Shown: one piece after another, positions 35,788 through 46,654 of the stretch
Layout of the letters: every line of letters begins with the position of its first letter
Position numbering within the stretch: the stretch's first letter is position 1
Assembly: GCA_023548195.1 (NCBI GenBank)
Contig: JAJHZJ010000311.1
Coordinates: 7,604,811-7,668,810, forward strand
DNA length: 64,000 nucleotides
Direction: 5' to 3'
Source of the DNA: Bettongia penicillata ogilbyi
Lineage: Eukaryota > Chordata > Mammalia > Diprotodontia > Potoroidae
Notes under the pieces: model-generated
The model's input: the letters and a program-made list of their open reading frames with translations, nothing else
Told to the model about the DNA's origin: nothing
The model's database searches: none
Position numbers and translations under genes: made by a program

Positions 35788-36110
35788 GTCAAAACAATAA
35801 GCATTTACTATGTGCCAAGCACTAAGCTAAGTCCTAAGGATAAAAATAGAAGCAAAAGATAGTCTCTGCCCTCAAAGAGCTTAAATTCTAATGGGGGAAA
35901 ACAAGATACAAAAGGGAGCTGAAAGGGGTGGAGGGAGATGGGTAACTGAAGTTGGGAGAACAAAGGATGTCTCATCTGAGTCTGTCCTCAAAATGGAGGT
36001 TCTGAGAGAAACTCACAAATGGGAGAAAGGGGCCACAGGATGTAGGGAGAAGGCAGCCAAAGCACAGTGTTAAAGCTGGCCGAGTAAAACATGGCTATTC
36101 TCTAGGCCCT
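35788..36110 (-). mobile_element. L2 3' end, reverse strand
   Basis: 'caataagcatttactatgtg', 'ccaagcactaagctaagtcc', 'agtctctgccctcaaagagc' and 'ttctaatgggggaaaacaag', then purine-rich L2. Confidence 0.85.
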
Positions 36111-36299
36111 TCCTCAAAAATGAATCTTACCAATAGAAAGGGACCCTCAGAGGAAGAAAGAAAAGGGAGCTCAAATTTGGTGGCAAAGTAAAGTTATGAG
36201 AGTAAAGCATAACTGGTTTTAATTAATCAATAATAAGTAATAATGTATAATAATAAAAATAATAAAAAAGCAATAATAAATAATAAACTGCTTTGTGAT

Positions 36300-36510
36300 T
36301 CATCCATTTCACAAGTATTTGCTAAGGAACACAGAATCTGTAGATTAAAAGATATTAGAAGCTACAGACACAAAGAAAAAAACAAAACCTTGCAAGGAGC
36401 TTGCATTCTATCGTATCTGTGGGAAAAATTATGTTAACAAATAAACACACATATACACATAGCAAATACAAAATAATTCTACAAGTAACTCCAAGTCTGG
36501 CATCCGGTCG
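36300..36510 (-). mobile_element. L2 3' part, reverse strand
   Basis: 'cttgcaaggagcttgcattc' and 'acaagtaactccaagtctgg' match reverse L2 just inside the 3' end; a second copy next to the one at 35788. Confidence 0.6.
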
Positions 36511-36534
36511 ACTTTTCAATAGGAGAGACACAAA

Positions 36535-37836
36535 TTTATAGAATGTCAAGGTTGGAAGGAATATCTTCAGTAGTCATCTAGTTCTTATTGGACTTTATAT
36601 AATACTCCAAAAAGTGGTAATTCAGTCTCAGCATGAAAACATCCAATAAAGGAAAAACACCTCCTGAAGCAGCCTGGTCTACTTCTGAACAGCCACGATT
36701 GTGAAGTTTTTTCTAAACAAAAAAAGTTCCACTTTGAAACTTCTACCAATCACTTCTGGCTCTCCCTTTTAGACCAAATAGAAGAAGGCTAATCATTCTT
36801 TTACATGACGGCCTTTCAAATACTAAAATGGAGCTATCATGAACTTCTTCGGGTTTCTACTGTCCACCTTAACTATCTCTTGTTCCTTCCGGTAAACCTC
36901 ATGTGACATAGACTCATAAGCCTCTGCCATCTTAGTTGTCCTCCTCTGGATGCTCTTCAGCTAACCAATGTCTTCTTAAATTGTGGCATCCAGAACTATG
37001 CACAATACTACATACATGATCTAAAACCAGGTAATGTATGAGGGGCCTATCACCTCCTTCCTGATTTTTGGAAGTTATACCTCCCTTAATGCAGCCCAAA
37101 ATCCAATTAGTTTTGGCTTTCATATTACACTGTTGACTCATTCTGAATTTGTAGTCAACTAGTACACCCCCAGATCTTATTCAGACAAACCAACCATGCC
37201 TCCTCCCATCTTTCAGTGAGACTTTATCCATATTAAACTTCATCTTCTTAAATGAGCTCAATTTTCTACTCAAGATTTGTCAGGATCTTTTTTGACTTTT
37301 GTCATTTAATGAGTTAGTTATCCCTCAAAAATTTCTATCAGCTGTAATTTATCTATGCTTCTATCCAAGTCATTGCCAAAAGGCCAAACAGTACAGAGAT
37401 AACTACAAACCCTTGGAGATTTCCAATAGACAGTTCTTTCTAATCTTAGAGTGGACTAATATTGACCACTTTCACTTTAGTCTTTCAACCAATGCCAAAT
37501 ATACCTAACTGTACTATCATTTAGCCCATATGTCTTCACATTTTCCACAAGAATAGCAAGAGATTTACCAAAAACTTTGCTAAATTCTAATCAAACTTTT
37601 ATGTACAGCATCCTCTTGATCTACCAAGTTTAGTAACTGGCAAAAGAGGGGGTTAGAGGAAAGAATAAGGTTGGTCAGGCACAACCTGTTCCAACTGAAG
37701 TAACACTGACTTTTTATTACGGCCATTTCCTTTCCTTGGTGCTCATTAACCATTCATGTTATAGAACTTTCCAGGTATCACTAGGAATTGTCCAGTCATC
37801 TAATCATACCATCCTCTGAATTTGCATTCTCCTTCC
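36535..37836 (-). mobile_element. L3/CR1 ORF2, reverse strand (left part)
   Basis: Long reverse L3: 'gaagcagcctggtctacttc', 'tgtcctcctctggatgctct', 'cttaatgcagcccaaaatcc', 'tatttcacactgttgactc'-like block at 37124-37142, 'catgatctaaaaccaggt', 'ctgtactatcatttagccca', and 'tccacaagaatagcaagaga'. The frame is decayed. It stops where an insertion begins and resumes at 38489. Confidence 0.85.
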
Positions 37837-38488
37837 CCCAACTCAAACAAAATCTGAGGCTATGAGGTCATCTCATCCCTATACCAACTATGATAATTAT
37901 TAGGGGCACATCTAAAGTCAGCACCCTGTTCAGATTCAATTTGGGGATGAAATGAGGAACCCTTCATCACCAAAGATTTAACAAAACGAGGTTTACTTTG
38001 CCCTAACACAGCAAGAAAGTACAAGGATACAACCACACTCATCTACAGTTTTGGTCTAGGGGCCTCCCTCTTTCACACTTGGAATCATGCCTAATTAGCA
38101 AGGCAAGATATGTGTCTTGTGCGGTCTCAGCTACCTGCCAAGTCTGAGTCTCAGACTCTATATATGTGTGTGAGTTTTTACGCTCTTGTTTAATCTAAAC
38201 ACAAATGGAAAGGGCATAAAGCTACACCAAGAAAAGGGTGTGGGGGCGGGGGCAATCAGGTCCCAGGGACAGCTTTATCTCTTTTGGGGGAGAAACAGAT
38301 CCCTTTAACTGGGGAAAGGGTAGGGAGGAATGGGCCTAACCTATGGTGGGCAGGGTGGGTGGGAGTAGGGAATGGGCCTAAATGCATATGTATTGTTGGA
38401 AAACACTGATAGATATTACTCTTATCACATGGTATATTTCAGAACATTCTAAGAAATCAAAGTCAAACACTGATTTCTTTGTATATTT
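37837..38488. mobile_element. Unclassified 0.65 kb insertion in L3
   Basis: This block interrupts L3, which is collinear on both sides. The flanks look like a short diverged target duplication: 'cattctccttcc' at 37825-37836 and 'cattctctttct' at 38489-38500. The content is richer in GC than its surroundings, with G-rich runs near 38237-38258 and 38348-38370. No TG...CA termini were seen to prove a solo LTR, and it has no SINE or L1 motif. Confidence 0.5.
38348..38370 (+). repeat. G-rich tract (possible G-quadruplex)
   Basis: Five GGG runs with loops of 2, 1, 1 and 4 bases, inside the unclassified insertion. Confidence 0.75.
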
Positions 38489-39370
38489 CATTCTCTTTCT
38501 TTTTTCTGAAAATTGGGACATTTACCCTTCTCCAGCTCTGGGACAATTCTCCCCTTCCCCAAATTCCTTCATATATCACCAACAGTGATTCAATAATCAT
38601 ATCCACTAGTTCTTTCTGTATCCAAAGGTATACTTTATCTGAGACAGGAGACTTGAATTCAGCAACGGCAGATAAGTGCTCTTGTACTAGCTCCTTACTT
38701 ACCTTGTATATCAACTTCCCATTAGACATTTTTGTTCTGTCATTTCCAGTGCAAAGGTTACACTTCTTGGTAAAGAAAATAAGCAAAAATAAGAGCAGAG
38801 CAGCTCTGTATCTTACTGTTGTCAGTTTTCTCATGCAGCCTGGGTAGCAGTTTCACTTATGCTTTCTTGGTTCTCCTCTTTCCCCCAATGCAGCTTTCTT
38901 TAAACACCCACTTTTGTGGTCCTTTGTTTTCCTTACCAATTTCAGTTTATTCTAAGCTTTTAGCACTCATACCATTATTCTTACAATTCCATCATATTTT
39001 CTACATTCATACTGTTACCTGCCCTTCTTTCCATCTTTTGAACATTGTCTTTAAAAAAAAATTACTTGTTAACTCCATTTTTTTCTCATAAATGTTTCCA
39101 CTCGTGTCTTCAAAATTTCAGTCTTGTTAGTTTCCCATACCTTCTAGGCTGACTTCCCTTGCAGAATTTTAGGGTATGGGGTCTTAGCTACTCTCCCAAG
39201 GTCTTTGAAATCCACTCTTCCTAAATCTAGGGTATATATCACACTATGTCTGGCCTGCCTCTGTCTCTATCATAAATTCTAGGATGGTCTAACTGTCCTG
39301 GAAGGTTCACATCATTTCAATCCCAGCAACAAATTCCTCCCTATTGACAAGAACAAGATCCAAAAAAAAA
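38489..39370 (-). mobile_element. L3/CR1 ORF2, reverse strand (right part)
   Basis: Continues the copy from 36535: 'ctgaaaattgggacatttac', 'cttctccagctctgggacaa', 'actagttctttctgtatcc', 'gacttgaattcagcaacggc', and at the far end 'gacaagaacaagatcc'. Confidence 0.85.
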
Positions 39371-39394
39371 AAGATTAATAACTAAAAATAATAT

Positions 39395-39665
39395 GGCATT
39401 TATATAAGCAGCACAGTGCTGCAGTAGAGATCTGGGCCCAAAGTCAGGAAAACCTAAGTTCAAATTGGCCACAAATATTTACTAGCTATGTGATTCTGAG
39501 CAAGTCATTTTTAACCTATTTGCCCCAGTTTCCACATCTGAAAATTGGGGACAATAATACCTAACATCCAGATTTGTTGTGAAAATCAAATGAGATAATA
39601 ATTATAAAGCACTTAGCACAGTGCTTTATATAATAAGCACTACATAAATGTTAGCTATTATTATT
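39395..39665 (+). mobile_element. CORE-SINE, full length
   Basis: 'gtcaggaaaacctaagttca', 'tagctatgtgattctgagca', 'ccccagtttccacatctgaa', 'gcacttagcacagtgcttta' and 'cataaatgttagctattatt'. Confidence 0.85.
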
Positions 39666-39899
39666 ATTAGTGTTTTGAGATTAACAAAGCACTTTGCACA
39701 TATTTCTCATGTGATATGTGATATGAAATTCCCTTTTATTGGCTCCTCTCCCTTTTAAAGTATAAAATTATCACTAAGAAAGGTCAAGAAGTTATTAGTT
39801 GCTCTGCTTTTAACAAGAAAGTGTGCTCCAGCACATATCTGGATAAGTGGATTCCCCAATTATTACTATATCTCAGAGCCATGTGTATAACCTGTCAGC

Positions 39900-40430
39900 T
39901 AAACTTACCTATTTCCTTTTTCTGTGCAGAGAGTAGTCTTCACTCATTGCCCATACACATCAATTGTCAAATTTTGTCACTTCTCCAACATCTCACATCC
40001 ATTCCCTTCTGCCCACTCACATGTTTTATCACCCTAGTTTAGGACCTAATCATCTCTTCCACAGACTGTGGCAACAGTTTGCCTCCTATTTGATTTCCTG
40101 ACATCAAGTCTCTCCATTCTTGAATCCATCCTCCATCTCTACATAACTGCCAAAGTGAAATATTCCCAAGGCAGACATTGGACCATGTCACTCACCTCCT
40201 CAAAAAGTTCCAGTGGATCACTATTTCTTCTAGGGTAAGATACAAACTCCTCCTTTGGGCATTTAAATACCTTCGCAATCTAGCTCCAGTTTATCTTTTC
40301 TGGCTTATTACACATTGTTCCCCTTCATTTACTGTATGGTCCAGTCAAACTTGTCTACTTCCTTTCTGACATACTAAAATTCCACCTGCTGTCCCTCATG
40401 CCTCATCCCAACTTCTAACTCTTTGAATCT
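39900..40430 (+). mobile_element. L2 ORF2 fragment
   Basis: 'ccacagactgtggcaacagt', 'gaatccatcctccatctcta', 'ctgccaaagtgaaatattcc', 'gaccatgtcactcacctcct' and 'gggcatttaaataccttc' follow the forward L2 C-terminal region. The true left end may lie further left. Confidence 0.75.
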
Positions 40431-40584
40431 CCACCTCTACAGTATTTCAATGTAACTGGTTTCCTTGTGTAATACTATATATTTTATTTTTTATTTTAAA
40501 TACTTTATTCCAAGAAGGGATCCACAGGCTTCACTAGGATACCAAAGGCTCCATGACTCAAAAAAGGTCAAGAACACCTGACAT

Positions 40585-40762
40585 GACAAATAATGGTAAT
40601 TTACTAGCCTTTAACCCATGGCAACTCACAAACCTTTTGGACCTCAGTTTTAAAATGTATAATAAAATTGAAAAAAATAGTTTGCTGGCCTCCCTCACAG
40701 GAGGATTTGATGATAAAATGAAATGTGAAAGCCACTCTGGAAAATGTCAAGCAGTTTAAGGT
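40585..40762 (+). mobile_element. SINE (MIR-like), diverged
   Basis: 'tttggacctcagttttaaaa', 'cacaggaggatttgatgata' and 'aagccactctggaaaatgtc' give the 3' half of a MIR-like element. Confidence 0.5.
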
Positions 40763-40764
40763 AT

Positions 40765-41574
40765 TACTTTATAACTTCTGATATGATTTATGAGTGCTGC
40801 CTCCAAGTTCTCCTACAATTGAGACAATATGTTTGGTCAGTATTCACCCAAAACCACAGCCCATGAGCCTCCACTAATTTATTTTTATCATTCAACTTGG
40901 AGGATATATATCATTTTAAAATAAAAAGCCATTTAATCAAACAGTAATTAAAGAGACGAGATTCCCCAACTCCCCCTTTAATGCACATAGGGAGAATTCT
41001 CTCCCATAAGTTCGTAAACTACCATATAACCAAAGGGAATGCATATAGGCAGGTAACACATATATGGAATCCAAGTGGTCAAGAGACACATTTAGGGGCA
41101 TGTATAGCAAGGGTGCACGCAAAGGTACTGGGACACACATGTGGCCAATTCAATTCCTACCTCCAACACAACTTACTCTTGCAACATTTCACAGTCACCA
41201 AGGTCTTCTGATAATAACCCTTCCCTTCTCTCTTCAATGAGTACTTTCAAATGTTATGGGTCTTTGCTAGGCACCCAGTTAATTATCTCTTCTGGTATCA
41301 TGGTCACTGAGCACTTGACAGCAAAAATATGTTAAGCCACAGCTATTCAACCTCTACAAGACCAGTTAGCGGTTCTTTCACCTCAGGGACAATGGACAGA
41401 AAGACACTTCTTGACAAAGACAAACTAATGTTCTCCTAGTGCATATTCCAAGGCTAGAAGCCATCAGGTAGACAAGAGAAGCAAGCACAAGTACCCAAGC
41501 TAAGATTCAGTCAACCTCTTCTTTTAACTAGCTTTTTCCTGGTATGAGTTTAAATTCTTTGGTTTACAGACAAC
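40765..41574. other. Gene-free stretch, no repeat recognised
   Basis: Unassigned intronic sequence with overlapping short open frames that match nothing I know. Confidence 0.5.
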
Positions 41575-41850
41575 CAATTAATATGCATTTGTTGAGCACC
41601 TACTCTGAGCTGAGGTGTTGAAAGGAAAAAAGTATTCCAAGAGGCAAAAATGAAGAAAGAAAAGCCTTCTGGGAACGAAGGGACAAAGAGTGCAAAAGTT
41701 TATGGACAGGACATGGAGCATAGTGTATGAGGAACATCAAGTAGGCCAATGTGGCTGGACTACAGATTATATGTAAGAAGACTAAAGAGGAAAACACTAG
41801 GTGACAGAGTTTTTAAAATGCCAGATTTGATACAGGGTTAGAAAATTCCT
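41575..41850 (-). mobile_element. L2 3' end, reverse strand
   Basis: 'atgcatttgttgagcaccta', 'aaagccttctgggaacgaag' and 'gagcatagtgtatgaggaac', a diverged reverse L2. Confidence 0.6.
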
Positions 41851-41925
41851 TTTAATTATTTTTAAAACCCTAATTATGAGAGTATACATCTTGAAAACCT
41901 ATTCTAGGAACTCCTTTAATAAAAT

Positions 41926-41962
41926 ACCCTCCTCCCATCCCCAGCCCCCAGCCCCCAGCCCG
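41926..41962 (-). repeat. C-rich tract; minus strand G-quadruplex motif
   Basis: Tandem CCCCAG units with flanking CCC runs. Read on the minus strand, which is the ACVR2A sense strand, there are at least five runs of three to five G with loops of two to three bases. Confidence 0.8.
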
Positions 41963-42059
41963 TGAGCTCCATGGAGGGGAGAATAACATGAAGAAAGGGT
42001 CCCATGATCCCAAAGGAAAAAAGGGACAAGAACAAAAGAGAAGGAAAAGCAGGATTTCT

Positions 42060-42114
42060 ATGCTCAACGCTCTATCCTAAACCACAGAAATACAAAGATT
42101 CAAAATGACCCTGG
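42060..42114 (-). mobile_element. L2 3' tip, reverse strand, split by L1
   Basis: 'gctctatcctaaaccacaga' and 'aatacaaagattcaaaatga' fit a diverged reverse L2 terminus; the element continues at 43389. Confidence 0.6.
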
Positions 42115-43388
42115 TACAGCCTACTATGACAGATCTCAAACTATATCATAAATCAGTGACAATCAAAACTATCTGGTACTAGCTAAGAAAAACAGTGGCA
42201 GATCAGTGGAATGGATGAGGTACTCAAGACACAGTAGTAAATGACCATAGTGAGTGAGCTAGTGTTTGATAAAACTCAAAGGCCCCAGCTTCTGAGAAAA
42301 GAACTCACTATTTGACAAAAAATGCTGGGAAAACTGGAAAATAATATGGCAGAAACTAGGCATATACCAACATCTTACATCATACACAAAGATAAGCTCA
42401 AAATGGGTACATAATTTAGACATAAAGGATGATAACTTATGCAATTTAGGAGAATAAGGAAAAGTTTACCTGGTAGATTCTATGGAGAAGAGAAGAATTT
42501 ATGACCAAAGGAGAACGTAAAATGGAAAATTTTTGATTATATTAAATTTTGATTATATTAAATTATAATATATAAATTGTAAGATTTTTAAAAAAGCAGA
42601 AAGCTGTGAAATAATCTTTACAGTAAATGCTGCCGACAAAGGCCACCATTCTCAAATTTATAATACAATCCATTCTCCAAAGGGCAATCAAGCTGTGCAT
42701 ACCCCTTGATTTAACAACAATACCAGTACTAGGTCTGTATCCCAGGAATCACAGAAAGGCAAAAAGGACCTACAAATATAAAAATATTTGTGGCAGCTCT
42801 TTTCATGTGGCAAGGAATTGGAAATTGAGGGGATATCCCTCAACTGGGAAATGGCTGAACAAGTTTATTGTACTACAAGAAATGACAAGCAGGCAGATTT
42901 CAGAAAAACCTGGAAAGACTTACAAGACCTAATGCAAAGTGAAGTGAGAAGAATCAGGAGAGTATTGTGCACAGTAACAGCAACATTGTATGATGATCAA
43001 CACTATGACTGATTCTTCTCAGCAATACAATGATCGAAAACAATTCCAAAGGATTCATGACAGAAAATGCTATCCACATCCAGAGAAAGAACTAATGGAG
43101 TCTGAATGCAGATTGCAGCATACTATTCTCACTTCATTTTTTTCATGGTTCTTTTCTTTTGGCCTATTTTCTCCCCACAACCTGAGTAATACGGAAATAC
43201 ATTCTACATGATTGAATATACATAACCTATATCAAATTGATTACCACCTTAGGGAGAGATTTGGAAGAGAAGGGAGGGAGATAATTTGGAACTCAAAAAA
43301 TTTTTAAATAGATGGTAAAAATTATCTTTACATGTAATTGCAAAAACAAAAAACAAAACAAAAAAAAAACTATTAGAAATAAATAAAT
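42115..43388 (+). mobile_element. L1 ORF2 end and 3' UTR with perfect target duplication
   Basis: One of the better preserved L1 copies: 'gacagatctcaaactatatc', 'tgctgggaaaactggaaaat', 'tgtggcagctcttttcatgt', 'gaaatggctgaacaagttta', 'gaaaaacctggaaagactta', 'ccacatccagagaaagaact' and an A-rich tail. The 11 bases AATGACCCTGG occur on both sides (42104-42114 and 43389-43399) and are read as the target-site duplication. Part of ORF2 is deleted (about 42620-42660). A short repeat 'ttttgattatattaaa' is doubled at 42527-42560. Confidence 0.92.
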
Positions 43389-44319
43389 AATGACCCTGGC
43401 AGAAAGTAAGGGTAAGCTCAACCCTCAAAGTACTTACATTATACTGGGGGAATGAAATACACAAACAGATAAATATTCTAAGAAGAGGATGTAACTGACG
43501 CAAAGGAGAGCACCAAACAGTTCCAGGAAAATGAAGGAAGAGAAGGGAGAAGGGACACTTTCAATTGATAGTAACCAAGGAAAGCTTTGTGGAGAAACTG
43601 GCATGTGAATTGACACATGAAGGGTAAAAGAATGATTCTAAAGGGCAAAGATAGAAGTGAGTACATTTCAGGCAGAGAGAATGGACAGTATCAACACACG
43701 AAGACAGGAAATAGCATGTTGAGTTGAGTTGGTAGATCAGTTTCTCTAGAACACAGAGTAATGGTAGTGATGTAAAATAAACTGAAAAGGTAGGCTGGAA
43801 CCAAATTGTTAAAGGTTCTAAGTGCCAGGCTAAGAAGTTGTCAATTTATCCTATGGCAGCAAGGTAAATATCCAAAAGTTTCTGAGCAGGGGAGGGACAT
43901 GGTAAGACCTTTTTCCTTAGGGAAATCATTTTTTTTTTACCAGATGTGGGAAAGCTAGATTAGAGTAAGGGAAAACTAGAAGCAGGAAGTCCAGTTATGG
44001 GATTGATACAAAAGCTTAGTTGAAGAAAGATAAAGCCCTGAAGTAGGCGTTCATGGCATTGAACTGAAGGAGCTGGAATTAAAACTTACAAACTGACAGG
44101 ACTTGGCAAATCATTAGGTGAAACATAAGAGAGAAGAAAGAGCCAAAGATCAAATCTGGATAAGTGGATGACATTAAAAGTGAGGGAGCAGAGGGAGGAG
44201 GATAAGTTCAGTTTGGGATGAGCTAAGTTTAAAGTATCCAAGTGAAGAAAGTTGAACAAATGACTCAAGATGTGGATTTTGAAAGACAGCGCACATCTGC
44301 ATGTACGTACACATGCGTG

Positions 44320-44355
<36 letters not shown>

Positions 44356-44720
44356 TAATTAAGGAGTCACTTGGATAGAAATGACAACTGAACCAATCAA
44401 TGGGAACCAATGGTAGAGACTAGGCCAGGACAGTGTATAAGGGGACACCCATGCTTATGGGGCAGTGGAAGATGACAAACAAGTAATGAAGACTAAAAAG
44501 ACAAGTAAAAAGAGAATCAGGAAAGAATCATATACCAGAGGCTCAAGAAGAAGAAAACATCCAAAAGAGGAGGCTGGTCGACAGTGGTAAGTGCAACAGA
44601 GAGGCTATTCAATTCAATGGCTTTTCAGAGAGTTGCTGAAGTAGCAAGGTCTGAAATCAGATTATATAGAGTTAAAGAGTTAATGCATAATAAGGAAACA
44701 GATGTAGAAAGTATACATTA
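43389..44720 (-). mobile_element. L2, reverse strand (continuation)
   Basis: Long purine-rich reverse L2: 'caaagtacttacattatact', 'agcatgttgagttgagttgg', 'ctgagcaggggagggacatg', 'gttcagtttgggatgagcta', and near the end 'ggctggtcgacagtggtaag' with 'gcaacagagaggctattcaa'. It holds a CA microsatellite. Confidence 0.75.
44317..44355. repeat. CA-type microsatellite
   Basis: Imperfect 'acatacacatac' units running into uninterrupted CA, inside reverse L2. Confidence 0.9.
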
Positions 44721-44965
44721 AACTTTCTTGAAATTAAACAGTAAAAAGGAAAAGGTATAGGATGATCATTTGAAGATGTGACTAGGTAAGCTGAAAGGGT
44801 ATGAATCTGTACAACAGTCTTATTTTTAAAAATTCAATTTTATTTTACTTCCATGTACTGAAAGAATTAGAACACAACTGACCAACTAAGAATGGTTTCC
44901 TGATAGCACAGCAAAATCACCAATATGAGCAACAAAGACCACTGTATACGTGGCAATTACAAGAC

Positions 44966-45228
44966 TGGGGCAGCTAGGTGGAGCCTTGGAGTGGAACACT
45001 GGACTTGGAGAGAGGATGACTTCAGTGCAAATTCTGCATCAAATACCTACTAGCAGTGTGATCTGAGGCAAGTCCCTTAAATTCTATTTGCCTCTACTAA
45101 CTAGGGATGATAATAAAAGTAGTTACCTTCTACAGTTTTAAGGGAAAAAACGAGTATTTGTAAAGCACTTTACAAACCTTAAAGGGTTATATAAAAGACA
45201 GCTATTATTATTTTTGTTTTTGTTATGA
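44966..45228 (+). mobile_element. CORE-SINE, full length
   Basis: Begins with the complete head 'ggggcagctaggtggagcc', then 'actggacttggagagaggat', core 'gtgatctgaggcaagtccct', 'gggatgataataaaagtagt', 'gtaaagcactttacaaacct' and a TATTATT tail. Confidence 0.9.
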
Positions 45229-45639
45229 CTATTATTCACTCGGACCCTAAAGGGTTAGCTGAAGAATTTCTCTTTTCTCTCTCTGATACTTGAGAAATTC
45301 TTCATTCCCAGTCTCTATTTATGCCTGTCAGTATATCTACAATTCACCCTTCATCCAGTTCATTTTAGAAAAAGCTCAGGATAGCCAACATATCACAGAA
45401 TCAAGGAAGGTTTTCCTCTGAAATGTAGATTAAAGTCTCAGTTTCTAGTATTTACAAGCAGTAAAAACCCTTAGATGCCTCAAAGGAACTATGTGCTTTT
45501 TCCAGTGATAGAAATGACAGAAGAGAAGCCTGAGTCTGCATTTTATCCCACAGTGAGTGAGTAGAGAAGAGAAATTCTGATTAAACACAAGAATGACTAA
45601 AGTGGAAGAGAAAATACTCAGATGAATCTCTGAAGCCAA

Positions 45640-46300
45640 TAGTAGGGGGAAAACAAAGAAAGGAAAGCAGTATTATCAGTCTTGGACCAAAAAGTATTCC
45701 TGAAGAGAAACTAGCATCCCTACCCCTTCCTCCAAAGCAACTTCTGCTCAGGTCCCCATGGACCTGTGACCAGACCTCCTCCATCACCTGACACTAACTC
45801 CCTTTAAGTAGGTGGTAGGTGGATGGAACTGATAGGAACCACAGTCCAAGAGCCCAGTGTTCCCCCAAGCCATCAGTACTACTTTCAGCCTGGGCTCCAA
45901 CAACCACCATTCAGGTGAGAAAACCTAGAGGAAAAGAGACCCACCATCATTGCTGCCATCACAAAAAACTGCCAACCAACTGACACCAACAGAGCAGACA
46001 GGCCAGCTTAGCTGAAACCACAAGACCTCCTATGGGAGAAACAGGTGTCAAGTAGCTACTACCTTAACCATTAATATAATGGATATATTAATCGCCTCCC
46101 TTGGAAGCAATGTAGGACATAGAGGCCAAGAGCCCCAGGATTAGCAGCCTCTCTCCCCAATACCATCAATCCTGTTTCCAGTCCAGCTTCATGACCATCA
46201 CAAGGAGGAATATCTGGGGGGACATGACATGCAGGTGCTTGTTTAGGTGCCACAACTACTGAAGAGCTGGACAAAAAACCACTCTTAATAAAGTTCTACA
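45640..46300. other. Unexplained GC-richer block
   Basis: A block visibly richer in GC and in CC/CCT words than the AT-rich DNA on both sides, ending in 'cttaataaagttctac' (AATAAA at 46287 on the plus strand). Minus-strand frames of about 65 codons exist but resemble no protein I know. It could be a diverged LTR, an old retrocopy or single-copy DNA. Confidence 0.4.
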
Positions 46301-46519
46301 TACTAACAAATGGTTCAATAATGGGGAAAAACTGTTTTATCAATGGAATTTGTAATTTACCTAATAAATGAATGAAAGAATAAATAAACAAATGATGGAT
46401 GATAAAAATAAATAAGCCTAAATAATAAGTCTAATAAGCTTAAAGAAGGCTTATTACTATTTGCATTTCAGCTGTACCATAAGGACCTTTCCATATGATT
46501 TATCTGAAACCTTCTATAA

Positions 46520-46652
46520 GTGAGAGCCCCTATTAGAATAAGAGGTCTGTCAGAAGACGGCTCAAATCTGTTTTCTATTCATAATCCCCCATATTTCACA
46601 CAGTGCTTTTCCACAAAGTAAGCAATTAACAAATGCTTTTTTTTCATTCGTT
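46520..46652 (+). mobile_element. L2 3' end, diverged
   Basis: 'tcacacagtgcttttccaca', 'aagtaagcaattaacaaatg' and a T-run follow the L2 terminus pattern. Confidence 0.6.
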
Positions 46653-46654
46653 CA

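Noticed and set aside
38463..38847. Overlapping frames of 122-123 codons on both strands
   Set aside because: The region is L3/CR1 ORF2 on the minus strand; the minus frame is a relic of its polymerase and the plus frame its shadow.
40495..40582. Possible named DNA transposon ('gaagggatccacaggcttca')
   Set aside because: It resembles segments near 17645 and 28888, but I could not place them in a family or define ends, so no element was called.
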